This document shows positions 33,566 to 42,830 of a DNA stretch of 64,000 bases, piece by piece. A model generated the notes under the pieces. The model had not been told where the DNA came from, searched no databases, and worked only from the letters and a program-made list of their open reading frames with translations. The stretch's first letter is position 1; each line of letters begins with the position of its first letter. Made by a program: the position numbers and the translations under genes. The stretch comes from Deltaproteobacteria bacterium (lineage in GTDB: Bacteria > Myxococcota > Kuafuiibacteriia > Kuafuiibacteriales > Kuafuiibacteriaceae). The stretch is taken from the NCBI GenBank assembly GCA_011526105.1, contig WYAZ01000100.1, positions 1 to 64,000 of the forward strand, read 5' to 3'.

Positions 33566-35053
33566 GTGAAACAGCTCGCCTACTCCTGCCTCCTGCCCCT
33601 CGCCCTCTTTGCCTTCGGCTGCGACAGCTCCGACGACACAGATGCCGGCGTGACCGATAGCGGCGTACACCCCGACGCCACGGTTCGGCCAGACGCAAGC
33701 AACCGGCCAGACGCGACCGTGAATCCGGATGCCCAGGTGGGGCCGGATGCCCAGGTGGGGCCGGATGCCCAGGTGGGGCCGGACGCGCAGGTCGGACCGG
33801 ACGCGGAGGTCGGAGACGGCGGTGTCGAAGGCCCGGTCACGGTGCGCATGTTCCTCGACCAGGGGCAGCCTCTCCCGTTCAACGTCATCTTCCAGGCGCC
33901 GGACGGAACGGTGGTGAGCTCCACCCTCGCCTTTGGTCAGGCGGTCGAAAACCTCCCCCCGGGCAGCATGGTGACCGTTCCGGACAACCGGTTCACTGGC
34001 AAGGGCTCCTTCGCGAACGTGGTGCTCTTCACCGGCGTGCAGCCGGGTGACATCTACGACCTGTCTCCGTTCTCTCGGCCCTCGGACTACTTGGGTGATG
34101 TCGAGGTCACGCTCCCCGGCTACTTCCGCAAGGACAGCGACTCCTATTACATCGACTTCGGCTGCGGTCCGTACTTCGTCTCTGATCCCGCTACCCCAGA
34201 GGTCGAGGGGATCTATTCGGACTGCACGGGCAGCTCGACCACCACCATCTCGATCGTGGCGACGGTCCGAGACCAGAACGACGTGCTCATCGCCTACGCC
34301 ATCGCGGATCCCGTGGAGCTCGTCGCCGGTGGCACCGCGTTTGCGACCACCTCGCGTTGGCAGACCGCTTTTGTGCCGGTCGACGTGACGACCACCAACG
34401 TCTCGACCTCGGCCGTCAGCCTGTTCACACAGCACGCGCTCGCAAACCGAGGCACCATGCTGCTGCACCAATGGGACTCGCGAGACCCCTTGGGCCAGAC
34501 GACGACGGTACAGCCGATGAACAGCGTCCCGTTCGGCGAGGGCGATGCACGCACCACGGGGTTTGATCTGGACTTTGATGCGTACACCCAGAACTTCGCG
34601 CGTCGAGCCACGGTCGCCACGACCACGCTCGACTTCCTCACGGACTTCCTGCCCGTCGTCACGGATCACTCGGTCGTTGCGACCAACGACGATGCCAGAC
34701 CAGAGGTGCGCTGGACGCTGCCGGCGGGCACAGCCAACGCCGACGGCGCTCTCCTCCGCTACCTCTCCATCGATCCCTACGTCATCTGGTTCATCGTCGC
34801 CCCGCCCGGAGCGGGCTCGGTGCGCCTGCCCGAGATGCCGTCCGAGTTCAGCGGCTTCACCCCGGCGGGCTCCGCCACGTCCGAGAGCGGATTCCTCCTC
34901 TTCGACGCGAACCTCGTCCCCGACTACGGCGTCTTCCGGGTGAACGTCGCGCCCGCCTTCTTCACGCGAGGCATCGATGAGGCGCTCCAGGGCATGGCAC
35001 CGGTCGGACTCGAGGCGCGCCTGAGCATGTCGCGCTTCTACTTCGACAACTAG
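33566..35053 (+). CDS. Lipoprotein with Pro-Asp hexapeptide tether, unknown function
   Basis: 495 residues, GTG start at 33566. Lipoprotein signal ends ALFAFGC. The first ~70 mature residues are an Asp/Pro-rich tether containing tandem PDAQVG hexapeptides (DNA repeat of 18 bp, about 33727-33800). The rest is a beta-rich region without a recognised family. Such tethers are frequent in Sandaracinus-like lipoproteins and probably span the surface or periplasm. Confidence 0.75.
   Translation: MKQLAYSCLLPLALFAFGCDSSDDTDAGVTDSGVHPDATVRPDASNRPDATVNPDAQVGPDAQVGPDAQVGPDAQVGPDAEVGDGGVEGPVTVRMFLDQGQPLPFNVIFQAPDGTVVSSTLAFGQAVENLPPGSMVTVPDNRFTGKGSFANVVLFTGVQPGDIYDLSPFSRPSDYLGDVEVTLPGYFRKDSDSYYIDFGCGPYFVSDPATPEVEGIYSDCTGSSTTTISIVATVRDQNDVLIAYAIADPVELVAGGTAFATTSRWQTAFVPVDVTTTNVSTSAVSLFTQHALANRGTMLLHQWDSRDPLGQTTTVQPMNSVPFGEGDARTTGFDLDFDAYTQNFARRATVATTTLDFLTDFLPVVTDHSVVATNDDARPEVRWTLPAGTANADGALLRYLSIDPYVIWFIVAPPGAGSVRLPEMPSEFSGFTPAGSATSESGFLLFDANLVPDYGVFRVNVAPAFFTRGIDEALQGMAPVGLEARLSMSRFYFDN
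33727..33800 (+). repeat. 18-bp tandem repeat encoding PDAQVG
   Basis: About four units of GATGCCCAGGTGGGGCCG, the first three nearly identical, the later ones diverged (GACGCGCAGGTCGGACCG). All are in frame within the lipoprotein gene, so unit number can change without frameshift. Confidence 0.85.
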
Positions 35054-35056
35054 CGC

Positions 35057-35096
35057 ACATCCTAAAACCGCTGGCCGAGCGAGACGGCCGAGGTGC
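35057..35096 (+). repeat. Degenerate fragment of the family 1 TIR element
   Basis: CATCCTAAAACC followed by GGCCGAGCGAGACGGCCGAG matches the first ~40 bp of the left arm of copies A-C with scattered changes; the remainder of the element is missing. It starts a few bases after the stop codon of the upstream lipoprotein gene. Confidence 0.55.
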
Positions 35097-35124
35097 TCTT
35101 GGTCCAGCCCTTTCAGTACCTCGT

Positions 35125-35325
35125 TTGCTCGCCGGCCCGGACAAGCTCTGGATCAGTGAGGACGCGGGTGACTACCTCCTGCGTCTCTCGCTCACCGACT
35201 GTCGACACACAGGCCCGATGGAGATCGGTCCCGGCATCGTCGCCCGCATACGCACGCGAGGAGACGGCGTCTTCTACTTGCTGATGGGGAGGACCGGCGG
35301 GGTCGTTCGCGTCGACACGAGATGA
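35125..35325 (+). pseudogene. Possible 3' remnant of a gene (66 codons)
   Basis: A 66-residue open frame (LWISEDAGDYLLRLSLTDC, RTRGDGVFYLLMGRTGG) looks like real protein, perhaps the last blade of a beta-propeller or PQQ-like protein, but it has no ribosome binding site or signal peptide. It follows the degenerate element fragment, consistent with a gene truncated by a past insertion or deletion. It could also be chance. Confidence 0.3.
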
Positions 35326-35333
35326 GCCCGAGC

Positions 35334-36194
35334 CTACGACCCTAGTGTCCCGTCCGGGGTCTCGTCGTCGGGCATGAGCTCGATGTGGCCCGCCGCGCAA
35401 GCGCCAATCTCTCCCGTTCCCTTGAAGACCGGGAAGTCCAAGAAGTGACCGTGACCGTCACGTGGCGTCGCGTTCAGGTGGTATGCCCGTTCGTCCTCGC
35501 GGATGCGGAGCTCCATGTGGGTGGCCAAGGAACGCAACCCGTCCTGCACGTTGCCGTACACCCCGAAGTCGCCGTGCTCGCGCATGGCGGCGTCGATGAA
35601 CTCGACGTCTTCCCGGCGGAGCCATCGCCCCTCTTCAGCGGATGGGACATCGATCCATGCGACACCCTCGAGGGCGCCACCGTCCAGATCGAGCCACACG
35701 CAGAGGAGCTCCGGTCCGATCTCATCGAGTCGAATGTAGAGCACCGCTCTACGCCCCAGAAGGCGGGTCTCGACCCCGAACTCGCCGGTGAGACCTCCGA
35801 GCCCAGCCGATAGATCTCGAATGCAGACGTCACCGTTCAAGGGCTCGATCAACCAAAGCTCCCCCTCTCGCTGGAGGATCTCGTTTACGCGGCGGAGTTC
35901 ACTCGGCCGAAGCTCCGCCCCGTTGGGAAGCTCGGGTCCGCGCGTGGTCATGCCCCCACCCTTCCGTCGAATCTCCAACGTGTACCGAACCGCAGCCGGC
36001 GAACGATGCGTGAGCTGAAGTCGGATCGACCGCCACTTTGGCGCCGCTTCGATCACGAAGCCGCGATCGAGCCCGGCGAGGCCATCCGCCCAAGCGGTGC
36101 CGAAGCGCGGGAAGTTCTCGTTCAGGAAGCTACGGTCTTTTTGGGATAGCCGGCTCAATTGAGAACACCCCTGGGCCGTGCTGTCATTCGGCAT
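35334..36194 (-). CDS. Unknown protein, partner of hybrid kinase gene
   Basis: 286 residues, soluble, no signal peptide, no recognised family. The C-terminal third contains many His and acidic residues (NATPRDGHGHFLDFPVFKG). The start ATG overlaps the 3' end of the hybrid kinase gene by 11 bp in another frame, so the two are likely co-translated and functionally linked, for instance as an output or modulator (inference). Confidence 0.65.
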   Translation of the reverse strand: MPNDSTAQGCSQLSRLSQKDRSFLNENFPRFGTAWADGLAGLDRGFVIEAAPKWRSIRLQLTHRSPAAVRYTLEIRRKGGGMTTRGPELPNGAELRPSELRRVNEILQREGELWLIEPLNGDVCIRDLSAGLGGLTGEFGVETRLLGRRAVLYIRLDEIGPELLCVWLDLDGGALEGVAWIDVPSAEEGRWLRREDVEFIDAAMREHGDFGVYGNVQDGLRSLATHMELRIREDERAYHLNATPRDGHGHFLDFPVFKGTGEIGACAAGHIELMPDDETPDGTLGS

Positions 36195-38202
36195 CCAGGA
36201 CCGCTCGAAGCTTTGTCAGCAGCGCCTCGGCTCTAAACGGCTTCTGCAAGAACGCGACCCCCTGGTCGAGCACACCGCGGTGAACGATGGCGTTGCTCGT
36301 ATAGCCCGACATGTAGAGCGCCTTCATGCCGGGCCGAATCGCCGAGAGCCGCTCCACCAGTTGTCTGCCGTTCATCGCCGGCATGACGATGTCGGTGATG
36401 ATTCCTTGGATGGGGCCCGCGTGACCTTCACACAAGAGCAGCGCCTCTCCGCCATTGGGAGCGCTCAGCACCTGATAGCCGGCCTTCGTCAGGATTCGCT
36501 CGGCCGCCCGGCGCACATGCTCCTCGTCCTCGACGAGGAGAATGGTCTCGGTGCCTTCGAGGGAGGGCCGCGGTGCGGTCTGACCCGGCTCGAACGACTC
36601 ACTCGCGCCTTCCTTGCGGGGCAAGTAGACCTTGAAGGTCGTCCCGCTTCCGATCTCGCTGTACACCCAGATGAAGCCGCCCGCCTGCCGTACGATGCCG
36701 TAGACCGTCGATAGGCCGAGGCCGGTTCCGACCCCGGGCGCCTTGGTGGTGTAGAACGGTTCGAAGACTCGCAGCCGGGTCTCCTCGTCCATTCCGGTGC
36801 CGTCGTCGCTCAGCGCCACCATCACGTAGTCGCCGGGAGGGATATCGACCGGCTTCGCGTCTCCATACGCCTCGTCGAGGGTGACGTTCTCAGTCTCGAT
36901 CGTCAGCTTGCCGCCGTCGGGCATGGCGTCTCGGGCGTTGACGGCCAGGTTCATGAGGATCTGCTCGACGTGGCTGGGATCGATCTCCACCAGTCCGAGC
37001 TCCTCGCTGAGCCTCGTCTCGAAGTGAATGTCCGCGCCCAGCAAGCGCCGGAGCAGCTTGTCCATTTCGGCGACCAGTCGATTGATGTTCAGGACCCGAA
37101 GCTCGGCGATCTGACGACGGCTGAACGCGAGCAGCTGGCGCGTGAGCCCCTCGGCTCGCCCAGAAGCATCCTGGATCACTTGAATGTCCTCTCGGAGCGG
37201 ATCCTCTCGATGCAGCGCGTCGAGCACGAAGCTCGAGTAGCTGCGAATCACCGTGAGCACGTTGTTGAAGTCATGCGCGATGCCCGCGGCCAGACGACCC
37301 ACCGCCTCCATCCGCTGGGCGGCCCGCATCTGACTCTCGAGGCTACTGCGATCGCTGATGTCGGTGAAGCTGAAGATGAGGTTCTGATAGTCGTCCGGCG
37401 TATTGGGTGCAGCGAACGCGATCAGAACATCGAGCTTCGTCCCCTTGGCGGACTCGATCCGAGCTTCCTTGCTGCGCAAGCCTGTGTCGTTTTCGATCGC
37501 CCGGAGGACGTCGATCCAGGCCCCCATGGCCTCTGAGCGGAGCACCTTTGCCAAGGGACCGACGAGCTGCTCGGCACTCTCGACCTCCATCAGCCGAACT
37601 GCGGCCGAGTTGACCGCCCGAACCTGAGCCTGCTCGGCCGCGCGCACGAGCAGCGCCTCATCCTCGAAGAGCGCTGCAGGTCCGCTCTCCGCGCGTACAG
37701 CGTCGAGAATCCGCTTCGTGCCCGAGAAGTCGACCTCGGCCAGGGCGACGACGGTGCCTTCGAAGATGTTCTGATAGCGGCGTACCTCTTGGTGCAAGGC
37801 ACGCTCGAACTCCTGGCGCTCGCGCCGATTCGCGACATCCGCGAGCTCCCGGGTCAGAACGAGACCCATCCGATCGAGTCGGCTCTTGAGCACGTAGTCT
37901 CTGGCCCCAGCACGGATGGCCTCGATGGCCCCCTCTTTTCCCGTGGCCCCGGATAGAAAGATGAACGGAACGTCCGGGATCCGGTGACGCACGAGCTCGA
38001 AGGCCTTGTGCCCATCGAGCAGGGGCATCGAGAAGTCCGAGATCACCACGTCCCAAGGCGACTCGAGGGCGGCTGCGATTGCGCTCTCGCTGTCGACTCG
38101 CTGGTGAGAGAAGTCGAGTCCACTCCGCTCGAGCTCGCGGACGAGGACCTCCGCGTCCTCCTCGGAGTCCTGGATGAGAAGCAGCCTGAAGCACTCGGAC
38201 AT
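36184..38202 (-). CDS. Hybrid histidine kinase (REC-PAS-HisKA-HATPase-REC)
   Basis: 672 residues, no membrane helix, so a cytoplasmic sensor. The N-terminal receiver (about 5-125) has its phosphorylatable Asp56 in VVISDFSMP. A PAS-like region covers about 130-290. The H-box GIAHDFNN is followed by N-box NLAVNARDAMPDGG and ATP-binding DDGTGMDEETR and GVGTGLGLSTVYGIV. A C-terminal receiver contains GIITDIVMPAMNG. This architecture with an AHDFNN H-box is typical of myxobacterial hybrid kinases; the partner regulator is unknown. It overlaps the unknown gene downstream. Confidence 0.92.
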   Translation of the reverse strand: MSECFRLLLIQDSEEDAEVLVRELERSGLDFSHQRVDSESAIAAALESPWDVVISDFSMPLLDGHKAFELVRHRIPDVPFIFLSGATGKEGAIEAIRAGARDYVLKSRLDRMGLVLTRELADVANRRERQEFERALHQEVRRYQNIFEGTVVALAEVDFSGTKRILDAVRAESGPAALFEDEALLVRAAEQAQVRAVNSAAVRLMEVESAEQLVGPLAKVLRSEAMGAWIDVLRAIENDTGLRSKEARIESAKGTKLDVLIAFAAPNTPDDYQNLIFSFTDISDRSSLESQMRAAQRMEAVGRLAAGIAHDFNNVLTVIRSYSSFVLDALHREDPLREDIQVIQDASGRAEGLTRQLLAFSRRQIAELRVLNINRLVAEMDKLLRRLLGADIHFETRLSEELGLVEIDPSHVEQILMNLAVNARDAMPDGGKLTIETENVTLDEAYGDAKPVDIPPGDYVMVALSDDGTGMDEETRLRVFEPFYTTKAPGVGTGLGLSTVYGIVRQAGGFIWVYSEIGSGTTFKVYLPRKEGASESFEPGQTAPRPSLEGTETILLVEDEEHVRRAAERILTKAGYQVLSAPNGGEALLLCEGHAGPIQGIITDIVMPAMNGRQLVERLSAIRPGMKALYMSGYTSNAIVHRGVLDQGVAFLQKPFRAEALLTKLRAVLDAE

Positions 38203-38563
38203 TCTTTCCCCTGCGGTGACCGGCGGTCCACAAGCCGGCCTAGCCTCGCGACACTCTAAGTATGCCCGTCACCCCTTCTAAGCAAGTCTTGCAGGTCTGC
38301 CGCCCGCACAGAGGCTCTCTGAGTGCCGTGGATCGATCCGTGGAGCAGATCTGGACTTGATCGCTTTGAGCGGTCTGGGGTCATGCGGACTCAGCTGCAA
38401 GGGGACCAGCATCGAGACGGGGCGTGCGTTGTTCGAACCGTACACGAGACCGGTCGGCTCCACGCGGTAGCGTCCAAAGAGGACGGCAACTTCGACTTTG
38501 GCAGGGACCGAAGGCCGTGGCCTCGTCGAACGCCCTTGGACTGACCGCGTGACCGGTGCTCGG
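38203..38563. other. Intergenic region without a supported gene
   Basis: 361 bp between the kinase and a small unknown gene. It should hold the kinase promoter on the minus strand. A short palindrome GCAAGTCTTGC lies near 38282. A minus-strand frame includes plausible protein text (AVLFGRYRVEPTGLVYGSNN) but no start signal; it could be a gene remnant. Nothing else seen. Confidence 0.4.
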
Positions 38564-38965
38564 CTATCGTGCGAGCCACTCGCCGGCCAAGCCGTCGTGC
38601 TTCGCCAGCGCGCTCGCGAGATCCGCGCCGAGCCCCAAAGAGACACCTTCGCCTTGTTCAATCGCCTTCACCTGAGAGGCCACCTGGGCGGCGGCGCCGG
38701 GGTCTGTGGTCAGCCGACGGCCCAAGAGCCCCAGGAGCACATGACGCGACTTCTCGGGACTTGCATCGCCCGACACGTCGAGCAACAGGGTCGCGAGCTT
38801 CCCTTCATTGGCGTCCGTCGCCATCGACAGCTCGATGATCGCGTACTCGGGATCAGCCTCTTGGGCGATGACCGCGTCGGCCCAGCTCACGACCTCCTTG
38901 GGATCAAAGAGACCGATCACCAAACCCATGCGGTAGACTTCTGCGATTTCTTTGTTGGTCAGCAC
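38564..38965 (-). CDS. Small acidic helical protein, unknown
   Basis: 133 residues, predicted soluble and mostly helical (MLTNKEIAEVYRMGLVIGLF, EYAIIELSMATDANEGKLAT). No known family recognised. Composition and pattern recall small immunity-like proteins seen near toxins, but the neighbouring gene shows no toxin motif, so this is only a suggestion. Confidence 0.55.
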   Translation of the reverse strand: MLTNKEIAEVYRMGLVIGLFDPKEVVSWADAVIAQEADPEYAIIELSMATDANEGKLATLLLDVSGDASPEKSRHVLLGLLGRRLTTDPGAAAQVASQVKAIEQGEGVSLGLGADLASALAKHDGLAGEWLAR

Positions 38966-39182
38966 ACCTCCCCATAACCTGCTGGGCGCCAGAAGGAACC
39001 CCTTTTGACGACGTGTTCCTCGAGCAGGGCGCCGCGACCGCGAAGGCCAGCCGGGGGAGCACGGAGCGGCTGGATCCCATCTTTGGGATCATTCGGCCGA
39101 GCCGCAGAGGAGCAGCACCGACCGAGTGAACTCGCCGAGCTCTGGCCGACCACCCGATCCGAGCCCTGCTCGATCAAAATGC

Positions 39183-40175
39183 GTGCAAACCACGCACCTC
39201 TTGCTCTACAAGTGGGGAGTGCCGCTTCCGATCGACCCCACCCACGTCGCGAAGTTTGTCGCGCTGACCAAAGTCGCAGGTGACGCCCACAAGCACTACA
39301 CACGAGCCAAGGAGGGCAAGGCCGGCGCCACCGAGGATCTCGCCGCCGCGCTGGGCCTCGAGTTCAACGAGGTTCGCCAGATGCTCTTCCTGGGCCGCGA
39401 TGCCCTCGAGCGTGATCCTCAGGTGGCAAAACAAGCGCAGGCTCTGATCGAACAGCAAGCGCCCAAGGATGTCACCGGCGGGACCAAGGCGGGTCAAACG
39501 CTGCAGTCACACGGACGCTTTGGTGTCATTGGTGGACCCGGTATCATCGCACGCGGTCCGGAAGGCGCACCCCCGAGGAGCATCGCGGTCTCGGTAGCCG
39601 GGCTCCCGAAGTCCCGCGCCTATGAGACGTTCACGGCGGCGCGAACGGAGCTCGATCGATCGCTGCCCGCCTCAGTGGATCCCGAGAACCCAGGGAAGTG
39701 GGACCTGTACCCCATGGGATCGGAGTACACCCGGGAGATGGTCTTGGGCTTCACAGCCGACGCGAGCAAGAAGGTGCACGAACAACTGCAGCGTCACACC
39801 CCGCCCATCGAGTTTGCGGCGGTGGACACGATTCTCCTCAACGCGCTCAGCGAGGCGACGAAGCGGATCGACGCCGAGCGAAAGTCACCGAGCACCGCGT
39901 GGGAGTACGAAGACTTCTCGAGCAATCAACTGCTCGGCAAGCTCGCTCGTCATACCGCGGACGCGGCGGCCGAGATCGTGGGTCGACTCGATCTTCCATC
40001 AGACCGGGGCTTGAAGATCGAGGAGTATGGGTTGAGACAGTTCATGAAGGCCGCCTTCATCAAGGGCAGCTTCAAAGCCTTCACGATCGATCACACCGGC
40101 GGGCGCGGCGCCGTTCATGAGGTGCTGAGCAAACACGGCGCCGAAAAGGCACTCCCCCCCGACCGAACGCTGTAG
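39183..40175 (+). CDS. Unknown soluble protein
   Basis: 330 residues from GTG 39183; ATG 39126 is the longer alternative but adds a Pro/Ser-rich stretch unlike the rest. The protein is hydrophilic and helical, with GGPGIIARGPEGAPPRSIAVS in the middle and HTGGRGAVHEVLSKHGAEKA at the end. No family recognised, no signal peptide. It stands alone, divergent from the small acidic gene. Confidence 0.6.
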   Translation: MQTTHLLLYKWGVPLPIDPTHVAKFVALTKVAGDAHKHYTRAKEGKAGATEDLAAALGLEFNEVRQMLFLGRDALERDPQVAKQAQALIEQQAPKDVTGGTKAGQTLQSHGRFGVIGGPGIIARGPEGAPPRSIAVSVAGLPKSRAYETFTAARTELDRSLPASVDPENPGKWDLYPMGSEYTREMVLGFTADASKKVHEQLQRHTPPIEFAAVDTILLNALSEATKRIDAERKSPSTAWEYEDFSSNQLLGKLARHTADAAAEIVGRLDLPSDRGLKIEEYGLRQFMKAAFIKGSFKAFTIDHTGGRGAVHEVLSKHGAEKALPPDRTL

Positions 40176-40326
40176 TGGGCTTCTTCGAGGTCAACACCGA
40201 TTCGAAGCCGATCGACCTCGGGCCCACGCCACCCTCCTCGGCAGGCCAATCCTCGAGGCGGCAGAATAAAGCCCGCACAGGTCGCGTGAGGTGCCTGGAC
40301 ACCCTCGGTCGTGCGAGGATGGAGAC

Positions 40327-41556
40327 ATGAGCGGCGACCGTCCCATGCTCATCTTCGTCAGTGACGTCCACCTGACCGACGCCCTGCACGGGCAGTCCGT
40401 GTCCAAGGCCGACATCTTCGAGAGGTTCTGGGTGCGCATCCAGAGTTCGAGAGGAAAGCGGCCCGGCGAGCTCTGCTTCGTGGGCGACCTCTTCGACATC
40501 GTCCGATCCCCGAGCTGGCTCGACGCAGACCTGCGCCCCTACCACGACCCCTCAGACCCGGCGGTGAGAGCACGGATTGACGCGATCGTCGATGCGACGC
40601 TCGAGCGCGAATCTGAGTTCTTTGCCGCCATCCGAAGGCGAGTCGAGGCCGGAGAGCTCGAGGTGCACTACCTTTTGGGCAACCACGACCGTCTGCTTCG
40701 GCACACCCCGGCGGCACGCAGAAAGATCTGGAAGGCGATGACGGGTCTCGACGAGGACGTGGAGTTTGGTGCGGAGCTCACCTTCCCCGAACACGGCGTG
40801 CTCGCCTACCACGGCCATGTGGGCGACGTGATGAACGAGTCTCCGGATGGCGGAGCGACGATCGGGGACGCCATCGGCAGCGAGCTCATTCTCCGTTTCC
40901 CGCACGAGGTTCAATCGGTGCTCGGTCAGCGCCGGCCCGAGCTCGAAGACATCGACGACGTTCGCCCGATCTACGCGGTGCCCGCTTGGGTGCGGCAGCT
41001 CGGGCTTCAACATGACGAGCTGCTTCGGCCGGTGGCCAAGACCTGGGGCCTGCTCGTCGAAGAGTTTCTCGACAACGCGTTTGTCCGCGATTGGATGCGC
41101 GGGCGGCACAAGCTCTTTCACTTCGACGCAACGGTGAAGCTGAGGCTGATGCTCGAGCTCTCCACCAAGAAGCTCATCGCCAAGGGCCAAGACCGACGGC
41201 TCACCAAGCTCTACAAGCTCTTTCAGCACGCCTTCGACGGACGCATGGCGCAGCACGGCGCGGTGGAGCTGAGCCGGAAATCACGGCGAGGGCTGCACTA
41301 TGTCGTCAACGGTCACTCGCACTTTGCCTCGATGGTTCCGCTGGGCCGAATTGGAGATGCGCCGGCGGTGTACTTCAACACCGGCACGTGGCGCACGCTG
41401 CACCAGATCGGCCATGACGTGGGCGGGCGCCCGAGCTTTTTGCCCTACGACGCGATGAGTTATCTCGTCTTCTATCCGGACGGAGATCGGCTCGGGCGCG
41501 ACTACGAGTGGTGGTCGGGGGCGATGGTCGTGCGACGCGATGAGCACCGCGAGTGA
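40327..41556 (+). CDS. Calcineurin-like metallophosphoesterase
   Basis: 409 residues from ATG 40327, with AGGA about 8 bases upstream. Metal-binding motifs are all there: FVSDVHL, FVGDLFDI, LLGNHDRL, AYHGHVGD and VVNGHSHF. Together they form the binuclear metal site of the MPP superfamily. The large helical insert between HGH and NGHSH (about 180-330) is unusual and distinguishes it from LpxH or MPP phosphodiesterases. Substrate unknown. Confidence 0.85.
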   Translation: MSGDRPMLIFVSDVHLTDALHGQSVSKADIFERFWVRIQSSRGKRPGELCFVGDLFDIVRSPSWLDADLRPYHDPSDPAVRARIDAIVDATLERESEFFAAIRRRVEAGELEVHYLLGNHDRLLRHTPAARRKIWKAMTGLDEDVEFGAELTFPEHGVLAYHGHVGDVMNESPDGGATIGDAIGSELILRFPHEVQSVLGQRRPELEDIDDVRPIYAVPAWVRQLGLQHDELLRPVAKTWGLLVEEFLDNAFVRDWMRGRHKLFHFDATVKLRLMLELSTKKLIAKGQDRRLTKLYKLFQHAFDGRMAQHGAVELSRKSRRGLHYVVNGHSHFASMVPLGRIGDAPAVYFNTGTWRTLHQIGHDVGGRPSFLPYDAMSYLVFYPDGDRLGRDYEWWSGAMVVRRDEHRE

Positions 41557-41563
41557 TCTCGCT

Positions 41564-42229
41564 TCAGATAGGTCCGAGCGCATAGGCCCGAGCGAGCGCG
41601 CGCATCATCGCCATTCCGGCTTCGTCCGGAGTTCGGCCAAAGCTGAGAACACCGTCCTCGTGACCCCCCATGACCATGACACCCAAATCCGAGGCGTTGC
41701 TGCTCCGATACAGGCGAGCGACCTCGCTGGCCATTTCCTGGGTGCCGTACTCCACCTTGGCGGAGGTGACGGGGAGGTGGAGCTTGGCCGCGTGCCGCCA
41801 AATGGCCGGTGCATGTCCGTGCAAGACGCAGCGCAGGACAGGCGAGGTCCCGTATATGGCCCCGTGCGTGAGCGACTCCGACGAAGGCGCGACCGGCCCC
41901 CGCGACGTCACGTGATTGGCCTCCGCGTCGTGGCTCTCGACGACACACATCTGGTCTGCTCCAAGCTCGAGAATTCCACCGGTCTGCGTACCGGAGATCA
42001 GAAAACGTCGTCGCTGAAGCGGCGCCCCCCAAGGCGGAAGCAGGACACTGACGTTGCCGAAGGCGGCACCCTCGTAGCGCGCTGAATCGCGGCCAATGAG
42101 CCTCAGGTCGAAGAGAATGCGTCGCCATGCCGCGAGCGGGGCGAGCGCATCCAGCGCGCTCGACGGCAACACATCCGGCGTGTGATCGACCGAGAACTTG
42201 GTCACGCCTTCCATCGCGGTCATGTCCAT
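41564..42229 (-). CDS. Class II aldolase/adducin family protein
   Basis: 221 residues from ATG 42229, preceded by GGAAGG. Zinc-ligand histidines of the fold are visible in VLHGHAPAIW, and TSRGPVAPSSESLTHGAIY is the preceding block. Relatives cleave fuculose- or ribulose-phosphates or act in methylthioribose salvage; the substrate here is open. The reading frame stays open upstream for ~95 codons, but that extension lies inside a decayed DUF2330 gene and is not part of the protein. Confidence 0.75.
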   Translation of the reverse strand: MDMTAMEGVTKFSVDHTPDVLPSSALDALAPLAAWRRILFDLRLIGRDSARYEGAAFGNVSVLLPPWGAPLQRRRFLISGTQTGGILELGADQMCVVESHDAEANHVTSRGPVAPSSESLTHGAIYGTSPVLRCVLHGHAPAIWRHAAKLHLPVTSAKVEYGTQEMASEVARLYRSSNASDLGVMVMGGHEDGVLSFGRTPDEAGMAMMRALARAYALGPI

Positions 42230-42234
42230 GGTCC

Positions 42235-42830
42235 TTCCGCTGCTGGTCCTGGAAGTGGTTCTCGACCTGATCGAGCCAGCCTTGGCCCGGGTCCTTGGGC
42301 TCCGGGGGGATGCCGTAAGGCGCAGCGGCCCTGGAAGTTGCCACTGTCTTGCGTGACCTCGAGCATAAGCTCCTCGGGGAAGGTCTGCGCGTTGTATCGA
42401 GCGTGCAGATGCGTGACAAGCGCCGGTTGCACCCCGCCGCGGTCTTGGCCCTTGACGGTCACAAAACCCCGAGCTTCCTCGGTTCGGCCCCCGCGAGCGG
42501 GTCGGCCGCGCAGGGGTCACACCACGACCTGTCCCTGGCGAACTCGGTCAAGGCCACCCGTCCGTTCTGTTTGCGCACCTGAGTGGTGAAGACATCGCGG
42601 TGGACGCTTCGAGGGCCCGAGCCGCGCGGGGAGCATGAAGCGCTCGTTTGGGTACGCGAGCGGAAGGGGACGAAGGCGCCGAGAGCCGCTCTTAGCGTGC
42701 TCCGGCGGAGGTCGGTCTCGAAGCCGTCGCTCTGCCTCGCCGAGAGGATCAGGAAGTCGTACGCACCCACCGAGCAAGTGGCTTCGATGGTGAGTCCGAG
42801 ATCAGGGCGCCGACACCTCAGCGGAGACCG
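42235..42830 (-). pseudogene. Decayed DUF2330 gene
   Basis: Pieces of one protein appear on the minus strand in shifting frames: SVGAYDFLILSARQSDGFET, then FARDRSWCDPCAADPLAG, then GGVQPALVTHLHARYNAQTF, ELMLEVTQDSGNFQGR, then PKDPGQGWLDQVENHFQDQQ. This order is that of DUF2330-type secreted proteins of deltaproteobacteria (typical ending: extended WCDPCAADPL, LVTRLHARY, VTQDxxNFQGRY). At least two or three frameshifts and stops break it, and the N-terminal part is lost or unrecognisable upstream to about 43080. The last piece runs into the aldolase gene. Confidence 0.75.

Noticed and set aside
33727-33800. Regularly spaced repeats resembling a CRISPR array
   Set aside because: Units are directly adjacent without spacers, in frame and encode a PDAQVG tether.
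42230-42520. N-terminal extension of the class II aldolase
   Set aside because: The extension runs through DUF2330 pseudogene DNA in a frame different from the gene remnants and lacks aldolase features; ATG 42229 has a ribosome binding site.
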